Assembly (NCBI RefSeq): GCF_007751035.1
Contig: NZ_CP036433.1
Span: 9,157,001 to 9,221,000 of the forward strand
Reading direction: 5' to 3'
Length of the DNA: 64,000 nucleotides
From: Lignipirellula cremea
Lineage (GTDB): Bacteria > Planctomycetota > Planctomycetia > Pirellulales > Pirellulaceae
Below, piece by piece: positions 46,953 through 55,589 of the stretch. Both the position numbers and the translations under genes were made by a program. The first letter of the stretch is position 1, and each line of letters begins with the position of its first letter. The notes beneath the pieces are model-generated. The model was not told the origin of the DNA. It saw nothing but the letters and a program-made list of their open reading frames with translations, and searched no databases.

Positions 46953-48986
46953 ATGAATTGGAATTTCATCAACACGCGAATCTTGCTGGCAGGCGGCTTC
47001 ACGCTCTGGCTGGCAACGACCGCCATGGCGCAGCCGCATGGTGCGTGGTCCCCGCCGCCGCTTCCGGCGCCGCCAGCGAGCGCGAGTCCCTACCCGGGTT
47101 CGGATCAGCAGCCCGTACGCTTGCCGCCGGTCGAGGACGATTTCCGCCCCGGCCATTCATCCGCACCCCGGGTAACGTCCTTACCGGAAATACTGCCGCT
47201 TCCGCCAATGTCGCAAGTTCCGGCGACGCGCATTGCGCCGTCTGATTCGTCTGTCCCGCCTGCCGTCGCGCCGCTGCGCACCCGTCCTATCGGCGGCGCT
47301 GGCGGCGCCACTTCGTACGTCCTGCCGCCCTTACCGGAAGACCAGGCGGTCCCCGACTACGCCAGCCTGGACTACGACACCCAGCATCCGGTCAAACCAG
47401 AAACCGACATGCCTGCCAGCTTCGTACCCTGGTGGCAACCGGCCACGACCCGCCCGCTGCGCAATCCGACCGAAGGCATGGCCGTGGACGCCAACTCCCT
47501 GGTCGTCGACGCCCTGCGCTACTCGGCCCAGGTCCGCGCCATCAGCGATAACGCGCTGATCACGCAGGCCAGCATCACCCGCGCGGCGGCCGAGTTTGAC
47601 GTGCACACCTTTATGGAATCCAAGTTCATCCGCACCAGCATTCCGACCGGCAGCACGCTCGAAGCCGGTTTCAATGTGCCGCGGCTGCGCGAAGAAGACG
47701 GCTATATTCGCGCGGGCGTCCGCAAAAAGAACAGCCTGGGCGGCAGCTTCGAAGTGTCGCAGCAAGCCGGCCTGCGCGACAGTAACTCCCAGTTCTTTTT
47801 TCCGGGCCAGCAAGCCAACTCGCGCTTGACGCTGGGTTATAACCAGCCGCTCCTGAACGGCGCCGGCAAGGCGTACAACAACAGTCTGGTCGTGCTGGCC
47901 AATATCGACACGCGGGTCGCCGCCAATCGCACCGCCGCCGAGCTGCAGGACCACCTGCTCGAAGTCACCGAAGCGATGTGGGAGCTGTACCAGCAGCGCA
48001 CCGTCCTGCTGCAGAAACAGCGCCACCTGGAACGGGCCCAGGTCATTTACGAGCGACTGGCCCAGCGCCGGGGCATCGACTCCCTGGAAAGCCAGGTCCT
48101 GCGGGCCCGGGCCGCCGTGTCGCTGCGCCGGGCCGAACTGATCCGCGCCGGCACCGCCATTCGTAACGCCGAAGCCCGGGTGCGGGCCCTGGTGAACTCG
48201 CCCGACATGCTCTCGAACCGCCAGACCGAACTGGTTCCCGTCGAGCCGCCGATCCACAACTTTATTCCCGTTTCGATGGACGAGGCGATCTACCTTGCTC
48301 TGGAAAACCGGCCGGAAATTAACACCGCCACCAAAGAGATCCAGGCCGCCCGGGTGCGGCTCAATGTGGCCGAGAACGAGCTGATGCCTGTGCTGGATCT
48401 GGTGCTGGAAACGTATGTCAGCGGTCTGCGCGGCCAGTATAACGTGGGCCGGTCCTGGGCCGACCAGTTCGCCGTGGGCGAACCCAGCTACACCGCCGGA
48501 CTGGTGTTTGAAGTCCCCTACCAGCGGCGGGCCGCCAAAGCCAATTTCCAGCGCCGACAGATCGAACTGCGGCAGCTGTCCAGCCGACTGCAGGTCGCCA
48601 TTGAAACGCTCCACGCTGATGTGGAAGTGGCCGTCCGCGAAGTCGAAACGGCCTACCGGGAAATGCAGGCCCGCTACGTCTCGATGGCGGCCGCCGACAG
48701 CGACGTGTGTTATCTGCAGAGACGCTGGGAGGAGTTGCCGGGCGACGACCGGGCCGCCAGCTTCCTGCTGGCCGATCTGCTCGACGCGCAAGACCGCCTG
48801 GTGCTGGAAGAATTCGGCTTCTCCCGCTCGCATGTTGACTACACGCTGAGCCTGACCCGTTTGAAAAGGGCGACCGGCACGCTGCTGCAGTACGAAGAGA
48901 TCGAGCTGGTCAAAACCGAAGCCGACTGCCTGCCGGTGATCGAGTTCCAGAAAGCTTTCGCGGCGCCTCCCACAGCCGGCCCCTGA
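46953..48986 (+). CDS. TolC-family outer-membrane channel protein
   Basis: A 677-residue exported protein with a signal peptide (hydrophobic ILLAGGFTLWLATTAMA). An unusually long Pro-rich segment (about 28-165) precedes the outer-membrane efflux protein domain (about 175-650). That domain shows the two-fold repeated layout of long amphipathic helices and strands of TolC-like trimers (for example VLLQKQRHLERAQVIYERLA, then ALENRPEINTATKEIQAARV). TolC channels provide the outer-membrane exit for type I secretion and efflux. The Pro-rich insertion could cross the wider planctomycete periplasm or anchor to the wall; this is speculative. The SecA-like gene starts 2 bp after the stop, so they are co-translated or co-transcribed. 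Adaptor and M50 genes follow on the same strand. Confidence 0.86.
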   Translation: MNWNFINTRILLAGGFTLWLATTAMAQPHGAWSPPPLPAPPASASPYPGSDQQPVRLPPVEDDFRPGHSSAPRVTSLPEILPLPPMSQVPATRIAPSDSSVPPAVAPLRTRPIGGAGGATSYVLPPLPEDQAVPDYASLDYDTQHPVKPETDMPASFVPWWQPATTRPLRNPTEGMAVDANSLVVDALRYSAQVRAISDNALITQASITRAAAEFDVHTFMESKFIRTSIPTGSTLEAGFNVPRLREEDGYIRAGVRKKNSLGGSFEVSQQAGLRDSNSQFFFPGQQANSRLTLGYNQPLLNGAGKAYNNSLVVLANIDTRVAANRTAAELQDHLLEVTEAMWELYQQRTVLLQKQRHLERAQVIYERLAQRRGIDSLESQVLRARAAVSLRRAELIRAGTAIRNAEARVRALVNSPDMLSNRQTELVPVEPPIHNFIPVSMDEAIYLALENRPEINTATKEIQAARVRLNVAENELMPVLDLVLETYVSGLRGQYNVGRSWADQFAVGEPSYTAGLVFEVPYQRRAAKANFQRRQIELRQLSSRLQVAIETLHADVEVAVREVETAYREMQARYVSMAAADSDVCYLQRRWEELPGDDRAASFLLADLLDAQDRLVLEEFGFSRSHVDYTLSLTRLKRATGTLLQYEEIELVKTEADCLPVIEFQKAFAAPPTAGP

Positions 48987-48988
48987 CC

Positions 48989-50902
48989 ATGACTTCGCCC
49001 TGGACCGCACTCTGGCGGACGTTCCTGCCCGGCGCCGCGCCCCCCGCACGTCGCCACGCCGAATGGATCCGGCAGATTCGCGCCGCATCGACCGCCCTCG
49101 CAACACTGTCCGACGGCGAACTGGCCGTACGGATGACGTCCCTCCGCGAGCGCGTGGAGCACGGACAGGCCGTGACCGAACCCAACATTCTGCTGCCCGT
49201 GTTCGCCCTGGTCGCGGCGGCGGCGCAGCGCGTGCTGGGCATCGATCTGTACGATTCGCAGCTGCTCGGCGGGATCGTGCTGGCCCAGGGCTCCATTGCC
49301 GAAATGCAAACCGGTGAAGGAAAAACGTTCGCCGCGTTGCTGCCGGCCGCCCTGCATGCGCTCACCGGCCAGGGGGTGCATGTGATGACCGTGAACCCCT
49401 ATCTGGCGGAACGCGACTATGCTTTGCTGGCTCCCGTGCATCAACTGCTGGGACTGTCGGTCGGCATGATCCAAGCCGAGTCGGAACCGGGCGAGAAACG
49501 GGCCGCCTATGCGTGCGACATTACCTACGGCCCGGGCTATGAGTTTGGCTTTGATTATCTGCGCGACCAGGTCGCCCTGCTCTCCCAAAAGAAGCCGCGA
49601 CTGGGGGACGAATTCCAGCAGCGACTGCAGGGACGTACGCCGGACAAACCGCAACTGATGCAGCGCGGGCGGGCCGTCGCCATCGTCGATGAAGCCGACA
49701 GCGTGATGCTCGATGAAGCCACCACCCCGCTGGTGCTGGCCCTGGGCGGCAACGATCCGGCCCCCAACGCAGAGACTTACCTCCTGGCCCGCCAGGCCGC
49801 TGGCCGGCTGGAAGCCGATCGGCACTTTGTCCTCGACCCGGCAGCCTCCACGCTGCAGCTCACGCAGGCGGGCGTCGAACTCCTGGCGACGCCCGAATTC
49901 GCTTCGCCCCGGCGGGGACTCGACCGTCCCTGGCGCGTTTATGTCGAACAGGCCTTGCGTGCGGACCACCTGTACCGGGCCGATGTGCATTACATTCTGC
50001 GCGAAGGCGAAGTCCAGATTGTCGACCAGTCCACCGGCCGCATCTTCACCGATCGCTCCTGGCGCGACGGCCTGCAGCAGGCGGTCCAGGCCAAAGAGAA
50101 TCTGACCATTACGGTCGAGTCCCATTCGATTGCCCGGATCACCCGGCAACGCTACTTTCAGCTGTACGATCATCTGTGCGGCATGACGGGCACCGCGCAA
50201 GGCAGCGAACGCGAACTGCGAGACGTGTACGGGCTGGATGTCGCCGTCATCCCCCCGCATCGCCCGTGTCAAAGGCGGACACTCCCCCTGCGGCTGTTCA
50301 CCGATGTGGCCGCCAAAGAGCGAGCCATTGTGGAGGAGATCGCCCGGCTGCACGCCCTGGGTCAACCGGTGCTGGTGGGAGCCGCGGCGATTGAGATCAG
50401 CGAGCGACTGGCCCAGCAGCTGGCCGAACTGCAGGTTCCCTGCCAGCTGCTCAACGGCAAGCAGGACGCCGACGAGGCCGCCATCATCGCCCAGGCCGGC
50501 GCCCTGGGCGCCGTCACCATCGCCACCAACATGGCCGGCCGCGGCACCGACATCAGCCTGGGCCCGGGGGCCGCCGCAGCCGGCGGACTGCACGTGATCG
50601 CCACCGAGCCGCAAGAGTCGGCCCGCATTGATCGCCAGCTGATGGGCCGCGCCGCCCGCCAGGGCGACCCGGGTTCCTGCCAACTGTTCACCGCGCTCGA
50701 CGACAGCCTCTATCGCATCAAAAGCGTCAACATCACCCCGCCAGGAACCGCCGACGCCCACGGCGAATTCCCGCACGCGACCTCGGCCGGGAGCGTCATC
50801 GCCCACACCCAGCGCCAGCTTGAGAAGACTCTGGCGCACGTTCGCCGGAACCTCTACGCTCACGACGACTGGCTGGAAAAGGTCCTGCAGGAACTGGTCT
50901 GA
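48989..50902 (+). CDS. Short SecA-like ATPase (lacks the C-terminal SecA domains)
   Basis: A 637-residue cytoplasmic DEAD motor homologous to SecA. NBD1 has Walker A MQTGEGKT (106-113) and VDEADSVMLDEATTPL (233 onward), equivalent to DEVDSILIDEARTPL in SecA. The peptide-crosslinking domain region is present (HYILREGEVQIVDQSTGRI, then RSWRDGLQQAVQAKE and LCGMTGTA). NBD2 has NMAGRGTDI and GRAARQGDPG. The chain ends about 80 residues later, so the helical wing, most of the helical scaffold and the zinc-binding tail of canonical SecA (about 850-1000 residues) are missing. It is therefore unlikely to be the housekeeping SecA and may power a specialised translocation step. It lies 2 bp after the TolC-like gene and in one cluster with adaptor and M50 genes. 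No strong ribosome binding site is visible, which fits translational coupling. Confidence 0.88.
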   Translation: MTSPWTALWRTFLPGAAPPARRHAEWIRQIRAASTALATLSDGELAVRMTSLRERVEHGQAVTEPNILLPVFALVAAAAQRVLGIDLYDSQLLGGIVLAQGSIAEMQTGEGKTFAALLPAALHALTGQGVHVMTVNPYLAERDYALLAPVHQLLGLSVGMIQAESEPGEKRAAYACDITYGPGYEFGFDYLRDQVALLSQKKPRLGDEFQQRLQGRTPDKPQLMQRGRAVAIVDEADSVMLDEATTPLVLALGGNDPAPNAETYLLARQAAGRLEADRHFVLDPAASTLQLTQAGVELLATPEFASPRRGLDRPWRVYVEQALRADHLYRADVHYILREGEVQIVDQSTGRIFTDRSWRDGLQQAVQAKENLTITVESHSIARITRQRYFQLYDHLCGMTGTAQGSERELRDVYGLDVAVIPPHRPCQRRTLPLRLFTDVAAKERAIVEEIARLHALGQPVLVGAAAIEISERLAQQLAELQVPCQLLNGKQDADEAAIIAQAGALGAVTIATNMAGRGTDISLGPGAAAAGGLHVIATEPQESARIDRQLMGRAARQGDPGSCQLFTALDDSLYRIKSVNITPPGTADAHGEFPHATSAGSVIAHTQRQLEKTLAHVRRNLYAHDDWLEKVLQELV

Positions 50903-51104
50903 ACCGCACGCCGGGCGCTCCTGCCCGATCAGAACCACGACGCAGCTTCTCCTCGCTATCACGCAGAAAACCGCGTGCCATGAGAGCCAAGGACGGTTAC
51001 TATGGAACTTGCCGCAAGGGAATGATGGAGTGACAGGCTGACAACCTTGCAGCCTGCAGGTAACAAGGGGATCATTCTAGAAGCAAGTTATGCGGTGAGA
51101 ATTT

Positions 51105-51731
51105 ATGAACGCCACCGAATTCTGGGCACAAATTGAATCTTGGCTGGATGAACACGAACCCAGCATGAGGTCGCTCATTCGAGCCGCCGCTACCGAGACA
51201 CAGATCGCTGCGGTCGAAACGGCCACTGGCTACACTTTTCCACCGGACCTTCGCGACTCCTACCTTGTCCACGACGGGTGTGACTCCAACAGTGGTCTCG
51301 TCTGCGGTATTGGCTTCATGTCCCTCGAATCAATTCGAAGCAACTGGGAGATGTGGAACGACATTGCCGAAGACGATGACGAAGACCTCAATGAACCCTG
51401 CCAATCTGTCCCGTCTGACGCCGTGCAACTCAAGTATGCAAATGCTGGCTGGCTGCCGTTTGCTGGTGATTCGCTACATTACATCGCCGTTGACTATGCT
51501 CCGGGTCCAGCAGGCAGCCGTGGGCAGGTAATAAACAGTGGCCGTGACGATGAAATTCGACACGTTATCGCAGGCACGGTTAGTGACTTCTATACCTTCG
51601 TGATCCAACAGTTCCATTCGGGTGCAATTTCCGTTGTGCCTGCCGAAAACGGCACGGCGCCGCGCTACCTTCGCGTCGGAGCTTCTGACGATTTGTTAAC
51701 AGCCCTTCCTGAGCTGCTTGCGGCACAATGA
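51105..51731 (+). CDS. SMI1/KNR4 (SUKH) family protein 1
   Basis: A 208-residue cytoplasmic protein. The SUKH hallmark is the N-terminal E-x-x-I-x-x-x-E-x-x-T-G-Y-T-FPPDLRDSYLVHDG block (about 40-65) followed by GIGFMSLESIRSNWEMW and GWLPFAGDSLHYIAVDYAPG. SUKH domains are best known as immunity proteins that bind and neutralise secreted polymorphic or contact-dependent nuclease toxins; some act elsewhere. GGTGAG lies just before the ATG. The DNA here is visibly less GC-rich than the flanking secretion genes, suggesting acquisition. No toxin gene is adjacent, so it may be an orphan immunity gene. A second SUKH gene follows 101 bp downstream; both sit between the SecA-like and adaptor genes. 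Confidence 0.85.
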   Translation: MNATEFWAQIESWLDEHEPSMRSLIRAAATETQIAAVETATGYTFPPDLRDSYLVHDGCDSNSGLVCGIGFMSLESIRSNWEMWNDIAEDDDEDLNEPCQSVPSDAVQLKYANAGWLPFAGDSLHYIAVDYAPGPAGSRGQVINSGRDDEIRHVIAGTVSDFYTFVIQQFHSGAISVVPAENGTAPRYLRVGASDDLLTALPELLAAQ

Positions 51732-51832
51732 CCGCATCATAAAATGCTGCACCGAGGCGCCCTCGGGGCGGAATCTGAAATCAACATCACTCGCGGCAAC
51801 CTGGTGATTCTGGACGTTAGCAGCTGAGAGTC

Positions 51833-52273
51833 ATGGGCCAAATTGAGTCACGTCTGGATGCAATCTTCGGCGCCGCCTTCAACAGTGGTCCCGCCCCGGA
51901 GATCACTGTCGCAGCGGCGGAAGCGAGTCTTGGCCTGCGATTTCCTCCAAGTTACCGACAATACCTGCTGCGATACGGCGCATCGCTGTGTTCCGGGTTC
52001 GAGATTTTTGGACTACCGCCAGTTCCCGATCCGGGCGGGCAACCGCAATGGTCGAACACTACAGAATCAACGCTCCGCTTGCGGCCAGACGGCCTGCCTG
52101 AAAACTCCATTCAAATCTCGCACGACGGCATGGACCACGGATACTTCTTGCAATGTTCCTTGTCGGATACTTCGTTTGAAGGACCAGTGATCGAATGGGG
52201 GCCAACTCACGGTGGCGGAGAGATCGTCGCCGCAGGGTTTCTGGACTTTGTCGAACAACAGAATCGCCGTTAA
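51833..52273 (+). CDS. SMI1/KNR4 (SUKH) family protein 2
   Basis: A 146-residue cytoplasmic protein of the SUKH superfamily, with ITVAAAEASLGLRFPPSYRQ and YLLRYGASLCSGFEIFGLPP at about 25-60 and a C-terminal GPVIEWGPTHGGGEIVAAGF. It is only distantly related to the SUKH protein just upstream, so the pair looks like a small array of different immunity-type genes, not a tandem duplicate. A purine-rich GAGAG is close to the ATG. The hairpin at 52284-52301 lies 10 bp after its stop. The presumed role, by family, is toxin neutralisation; no cognate toxin is visible in the window. Confidence 0.83.
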   Translation: MGQIESRLDAIFGAAFNSGPAPEITVAAAEASLGLRFPPSYRQYLLRYGASLCSGFEIFGLPPVPDPGGQPQWSNTTESTLRLRPDGLPENSIQISHDGMDHGYFLQCSLSDTSFEGPVIEWGPTHGGGEIVAAGFLDFVEQQNRR

Positions 52274-52792
52274 ACGGTTAGTTGGACGGGTTTTTCCGTC
52301 CAGCAAAAAAGGCCGCCCCAGCTTTGGAATGGCTGCAGCCATCCCTTGCCTGCGGAGGATGCTCGCGGTTTCCCTGGCTCCCGTCTGGCTGGGACAGACA
52401 ACAGCCATCCCTTGATTCCTGACGACTCTCTTGGCTTCCGCCTGCTGGTGCTGCGTCTTGATCGTGAACGTGCAACCGCGTGGATTCTACAGCCAAGTCG
52501 ACGCATGGCCGCCACTGGCGATTGCAACGCCTTTCCGGATTACGCCGATACCGCGGACGGTCGACGCCGTGTTTCTTGTGATGACTTTCCGCAACATGGG
52601 GTTCTGTGACCTAAGTTTGCAAAGGCGAAGCAGGGTTGTTCCGCGGCGGATTGCGCAGCGGGACCGTGCTGTTCGCCCCCCTGAGCAGCTGCACGAGGTC
52701 GTCGAGGAAACGGTCGCCAAGGCCGTTCCGGGATGCGACCGACCGGGCACGGGTCCAGGCGAATCAGACTCCCACCGCATGAGATCCTACCG
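52274..52792. other. 519-bp gap between SUKH genes and the adaptor gene
   Basis: It begins with a terminator-like hairpin. At about 52335-52470 there is an imperfect ~65-bp direct repeat; both units open with CAGCCATCCCTTG and continue with loosely matching TGGCTTCCGCC/TGGCTCCCGTC-type sequence. Nothing coding is evident, and the leader of the adaptor gene occupies the last ~100 bp. Confidence 0.5.
52284..52301 (+). terminator. Candidate hairpin terminator after SUKH 2
   Basis: GGACGG, loop GTTTTT, CCGTCC: a perfect 6-bp stem 10 bp after the SUKH 2 stop. The T run is in the loop, and an A run follows the stem, so on the minus strand it would look more like an intrinsic terminator. Confidence 0.35.
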
Positions 52793-53629
52793 ATGAATTT
52801 GACCAGTCGAAGGCTTTCCCTTTCCCAGCTTTTCCTTCGCGGCTGCGTGGGTCTGGCGGCGGCGTTGCTGCTTGCCGGCCCGGCCCTGGCCGTGGAGCTG
52901 GAAGGGTTTGTGGAGCCATACCGCACGATCAGCGTCGCTTCCGATGAGACGGGCGTGATCCAGGAAGTCTTCGTTCGCGAAGGGCAGCGGGTGGAAGCGG
53001 GTCAGCCGCTGGCGCGGCTCAACAGCGACGTCCATCAGGCTCTGCTGGCGATCGCCGAACAAAGCATGCTGGCCGAAGGCCGTATCGATGCCGCCCGGGC
53101 CGATGTGGAGATGCGCCGGCGTCGTCTGGAGAAACTCCGGTCCCTGCGGCTGGAAGGCCATGCCCGACAGGAAGAAGTCGATCGCACGGCCGGCGAAGTA
53201 GCGGTTGGTGAGGCGAATCTCCGCTCGGCCCTGGAAGACCAGCTGAACAAGCGGCTGGAATATGAAAAGATCAATGCCCAGATCACCCGTCGCACCGTCA
53301 AGGCGCCGATTGCCGGCGCGATCATTCGGCTGCACAAAGTGGCGGGCGAGTTTGTTGCGCCGAACAGTCCCGACGTGCTCACGCTGGTGCAGCTGGATAT
53401 GCTGCTGGCCAACTTCACGCTGATGAGTCCGGACTCGGCCAAACTGCAGGTCAATCAGACCGTGCCGGTGCGATTCCTGCCCGGCGGCGTCGAAGCGACC
53501 GGCGTGGTGGAGTTTGTCTCTCCCGTGACCGACGCCGAAAGCGGAACGGTCCTGGTCAAGATTCGCATTGATAACGCCCAGGGCAAATTCCGCAGCGGCG
53601 AACGCTGCTCCATTCGCATCGGGAACTGA
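52793..53629 (+). CDS. Periplasmic adaptor (HlyD/RND membrane-fusion) protein
   Basis: A 278-residue exported adaptor. After a signal peptide (FLRGCVGLAAALLLAGPALA) comes a biotinyl-lipoyl half (VEPYRTISVASDETGVIQEV, then VREGQRVEAGQPLARLN), an alpha-helical hairpin (about 80-165), the second lipoyl half (TVKAPIAGAIIRLHKVAGEF) and a beta-barrel domain to the end. Such proteins bridge inner-membrane machinery and TolC. It is short for the class because the membrane-proximal domain is missing or reduced. The start at 52793 gives the signal peptide; the upstream in-frame ATG at 52733 does not. The GAF-adaptor gene starts 5 bp after its stop, showing an operon with the next genes. Confidence 0.88.
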   Translation: MNLTSRRLSLSQLFLRGCVGLAAALLLAGPALAVELEGFVEPYRTISVASDETGVIQEVFVREGQRVEAGQPLARLNSDVHQALLAIAEQSMLAEGRIDAARADVEMRRRRLEKLRSLRLEGHARQEEVDRTAGEVAVGEANLRSALEDQLNKRLEYEKINAQITRRTVKAPIAGAIIRLHKVAGEFVAPNSPDVLTLVQLDMLLANFTLMSPDSAKLQVNQTVPVRFLPGGVEATGVVEFVSPVTDAESGTVLVKIRIDNAQGKFRSGERCSIRIGN

Positions 53630-53634
53630 GTCCA

Positions 53635-55497
53635 ATGGCGTCGGGAATCGTAACGGACCAGCTGCAGTCGACAAAGGAATCTGCATTGCAGGAACTGCCC
53701 GGCCTGCGCCGGCTGCAGCGGGAAATGCTGCAGTTGACCACGGAGGCCCGCGCGCAGCTGGACCTGGTGCAAGGTCTGCTGAAAATTCTCGACGGCTGCG
53801 CTGCGCCGCTGGCGGCCTTTTACTTCCAGCGAAACGCGCAAGGCGAACTGGCCGTGGTCAACCGCTTGCGACCGACCGAGGAGGATCGCCAAAGCCAGCG
53901 ACTGGCCCGCCAACTGCTGGCCGCCTGCCAGGCGGCGTGCCGCGCCGGAGAAATGGAAATGCGGCAGCAGGCCGCCCCCGCTCGCCTGCTGCTGGCCGCC
54001 CCCGTGTTTCTCTGCGGCCCTGATCCCGAGGGGCTGGGACTGGTGTTTGCGGCCGATCAGCCGCCCGCCCAGGCGGCATTGCTCACGCAGATGTTCGCCA
54101 GCCATCTGGTGCTGTGGCATCTGCTGGCCGGCAATCGCGGCAGCCTGACCGAATCCCGCAGCGCGGCCGCAGTCGTGGAACTGCAGAGCCGACTGCTGAC
54201 CGCTCCCGATCTGCGCCAGGCCTGCTATACGCTGGCTGGGGAACTGCAGACTTTTTTGAACTGCCAGCGCGTCGCCGTCGGCATGCGTGCGCCCGGCGGA
54301 GGACGTTGTCGCCTGATCGCCGTGTCGCAGATGGCCCAGTTCGACAGTCGCTCTCCCACCGCCCAGGCGATGGAAAGCGCGATGGATGAAGCCGTGCTCC
54401 GGCAGGAAGCCACCCGCTGGCCGCCCGCCGACGAACAGCAACGGCACGGCGCCCTGGCCCACAAAAAACTGAGCACGCTCGAAGAACAACAGTCGGTCCT
54501 CAGCGTCCCCCTGATCGACGATGACCAGCAGGCGGTTGGCGTCCTGCTGATCCTGGAGAAACCGACGGTAACGCTCGACACGGCCGAACGCTTCCTGCTG
54601 GCTGCGGCACGGCCGCTGGCCGTATCGCTGGCCGCCGTGCAGCGTTTCGTCGGCGGACCATTCACGCGGCTGCGTCGCGCCTCGGGCAAGGTCGTGCGCA
54701 CCGGCAAAGGGAAGATCGCCCTGGCGGGTACGCTGCTCCTGCTGGGCGCCATGCTGCTGCCGCTGCCGCATCGAGTGCATTGCGATTGCCAGCTGGAACC
54801 GGTTACCCGGCGGTTTGTGGCGGCTCCCTTTGAAGGCGCCCTTGAAGAATCCCTGGTCAAGCCGGGCGACCTGGTTCGCCAGGGCCAATTGCTGGCCCGG
54901 CTGGATGGCAGAGAGCTGCGCTGGAAGCGGGCGAGCGTGTCGGCCGACCACAGCCAGGCGACTAAAAAGCGGGACGCCGCCCAGGCCTCGCGGAATTACG
55001 CCGACCAGCAGATCGCGAGCCTGGAGATTGAGCGTCTGGAGCTGGAGCTGCAGCTGCTCGACCATCGCACGGCCAACCTGGAGATCCGCTCGCCCCTGGA
55101 CGGGATTGTCGCCAGCGGCGATCTCGAACGGGCCGAAGGCGCGCCGCTGACGATGGGGCAAAGCCTGTTCGAAATCGCCCCGCTGGAAACGATGATCGTC
55201 GAAGTGGCCATTCCCGACGACCAGATCGCCAGCGTTATAGAAGGCCAGCCGCTCGACATCAGGCTCGACTCCTACCCGGGCCAATCGTGGCGCGGCGAGA
55301 CAGGCCGCATTCACCCCCGATCCGAAATCCGCGACGACGAAAACGTGTTCATCGCCGAAACAGAACTCGACAACTCCGACGGACGCCTGCGGCCTGGCAT
55401 GAAAGGCCGCGCCCGGGTGCAAGCCGGCCTGCAGCCGCTCGGCTGGATCCTGTTCCACAAGCCGTGGGAATACCTCGTCAAGAAAGCCGCGTGGTAA
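53635..55497 (+). CDS. GAF domain-adaptor (HlyD-like) fusion protein
   Basis: A 620-residue inner-membrane protein. Residues about 1-345 are cytoplasmic, with a helical N-terminus and GAF-like folds (for example LTAPDLRQACYTLAGELQTF, then RVAVGMRAPGGGRCRLIAVS and SVLSVPLIDDDQQAVGVLLI). A single membrane helix (IALAGTLLLLGAMLLPLP) lies at about 355-372. The periplasmic part is a HlyD-type adaptor: FVAAPFEGALEESLVKPGDL, a helical hairpin, then LEIRSPLDGIVASGDLERAE and a beta-barrel. GAF domains bind small ligands such as cyclic nucleotides or sense redox state, so adaptor assembly may be gated from the cytoplasm; c-di-GMP or cAMP binding is only a guess. It lies between the short adaptor and the M50-adaptor gene. 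Confidence 0.86.
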   Translation: MASGIVTDQLQSTKESALQELPGLRRLQREMLQLTTEARAQLDLVQGLLKILDGCAAPLAAFYFQRNAQGELAVVNRLRPTEEDRQSQRLARQLLAACQAACRAGEMEMRQQAAPARLLLAAPVFLCGPDPEGLGLVFAADQPPAQAALLTQMFASHLVLWHLLAGNRGSLTESRSAAAVVELQSRLLTAPDLRQACYTLAGELQTFLNCQRVAVGMRAPGGGRCRLIAVSQMAQFDSRSPTAQAMESAMDEAVLRQEATRWPPADEQQRHGALAHKKLSTLEEQQSVLSVPLIDDDQQAVGVLLILEKPTVTLDTAERFLLAAARPLAVSLAAVQRFVGGPFTRLRRASGKVVRTGKGKIALAGTLLLLGAMLLPLPHRVHCDCQLEPVTRRFVAAPFEGALEESLVKPGDLVRQGQLLARLDGRELRWKRASVSADHSQATKKRDAAQASRNYADQQIASLEIERLELELQLLDHRTANLEIRSPLDGIVASGDLERAEGAPLTMGQSLFEIAPLETMIVEVAIPDDQIASVIEGQPLDIRLDSYPGQSWRGETGRIHPRSEIRDDENVFIAETELDNSDGRLRPGMKGRARVQAGLQPLGWILFHKPWEYLVKKAAW

Positions 55498-55589
55498 AAG
55501 CGGCCTTCCCGGAAAGGCGAAGAACCGCAAACCATCGCCCTGCCCTCTTTTTCCGCCCTCTCCTTTTTTCATGAAGTGACCCTGCGACG

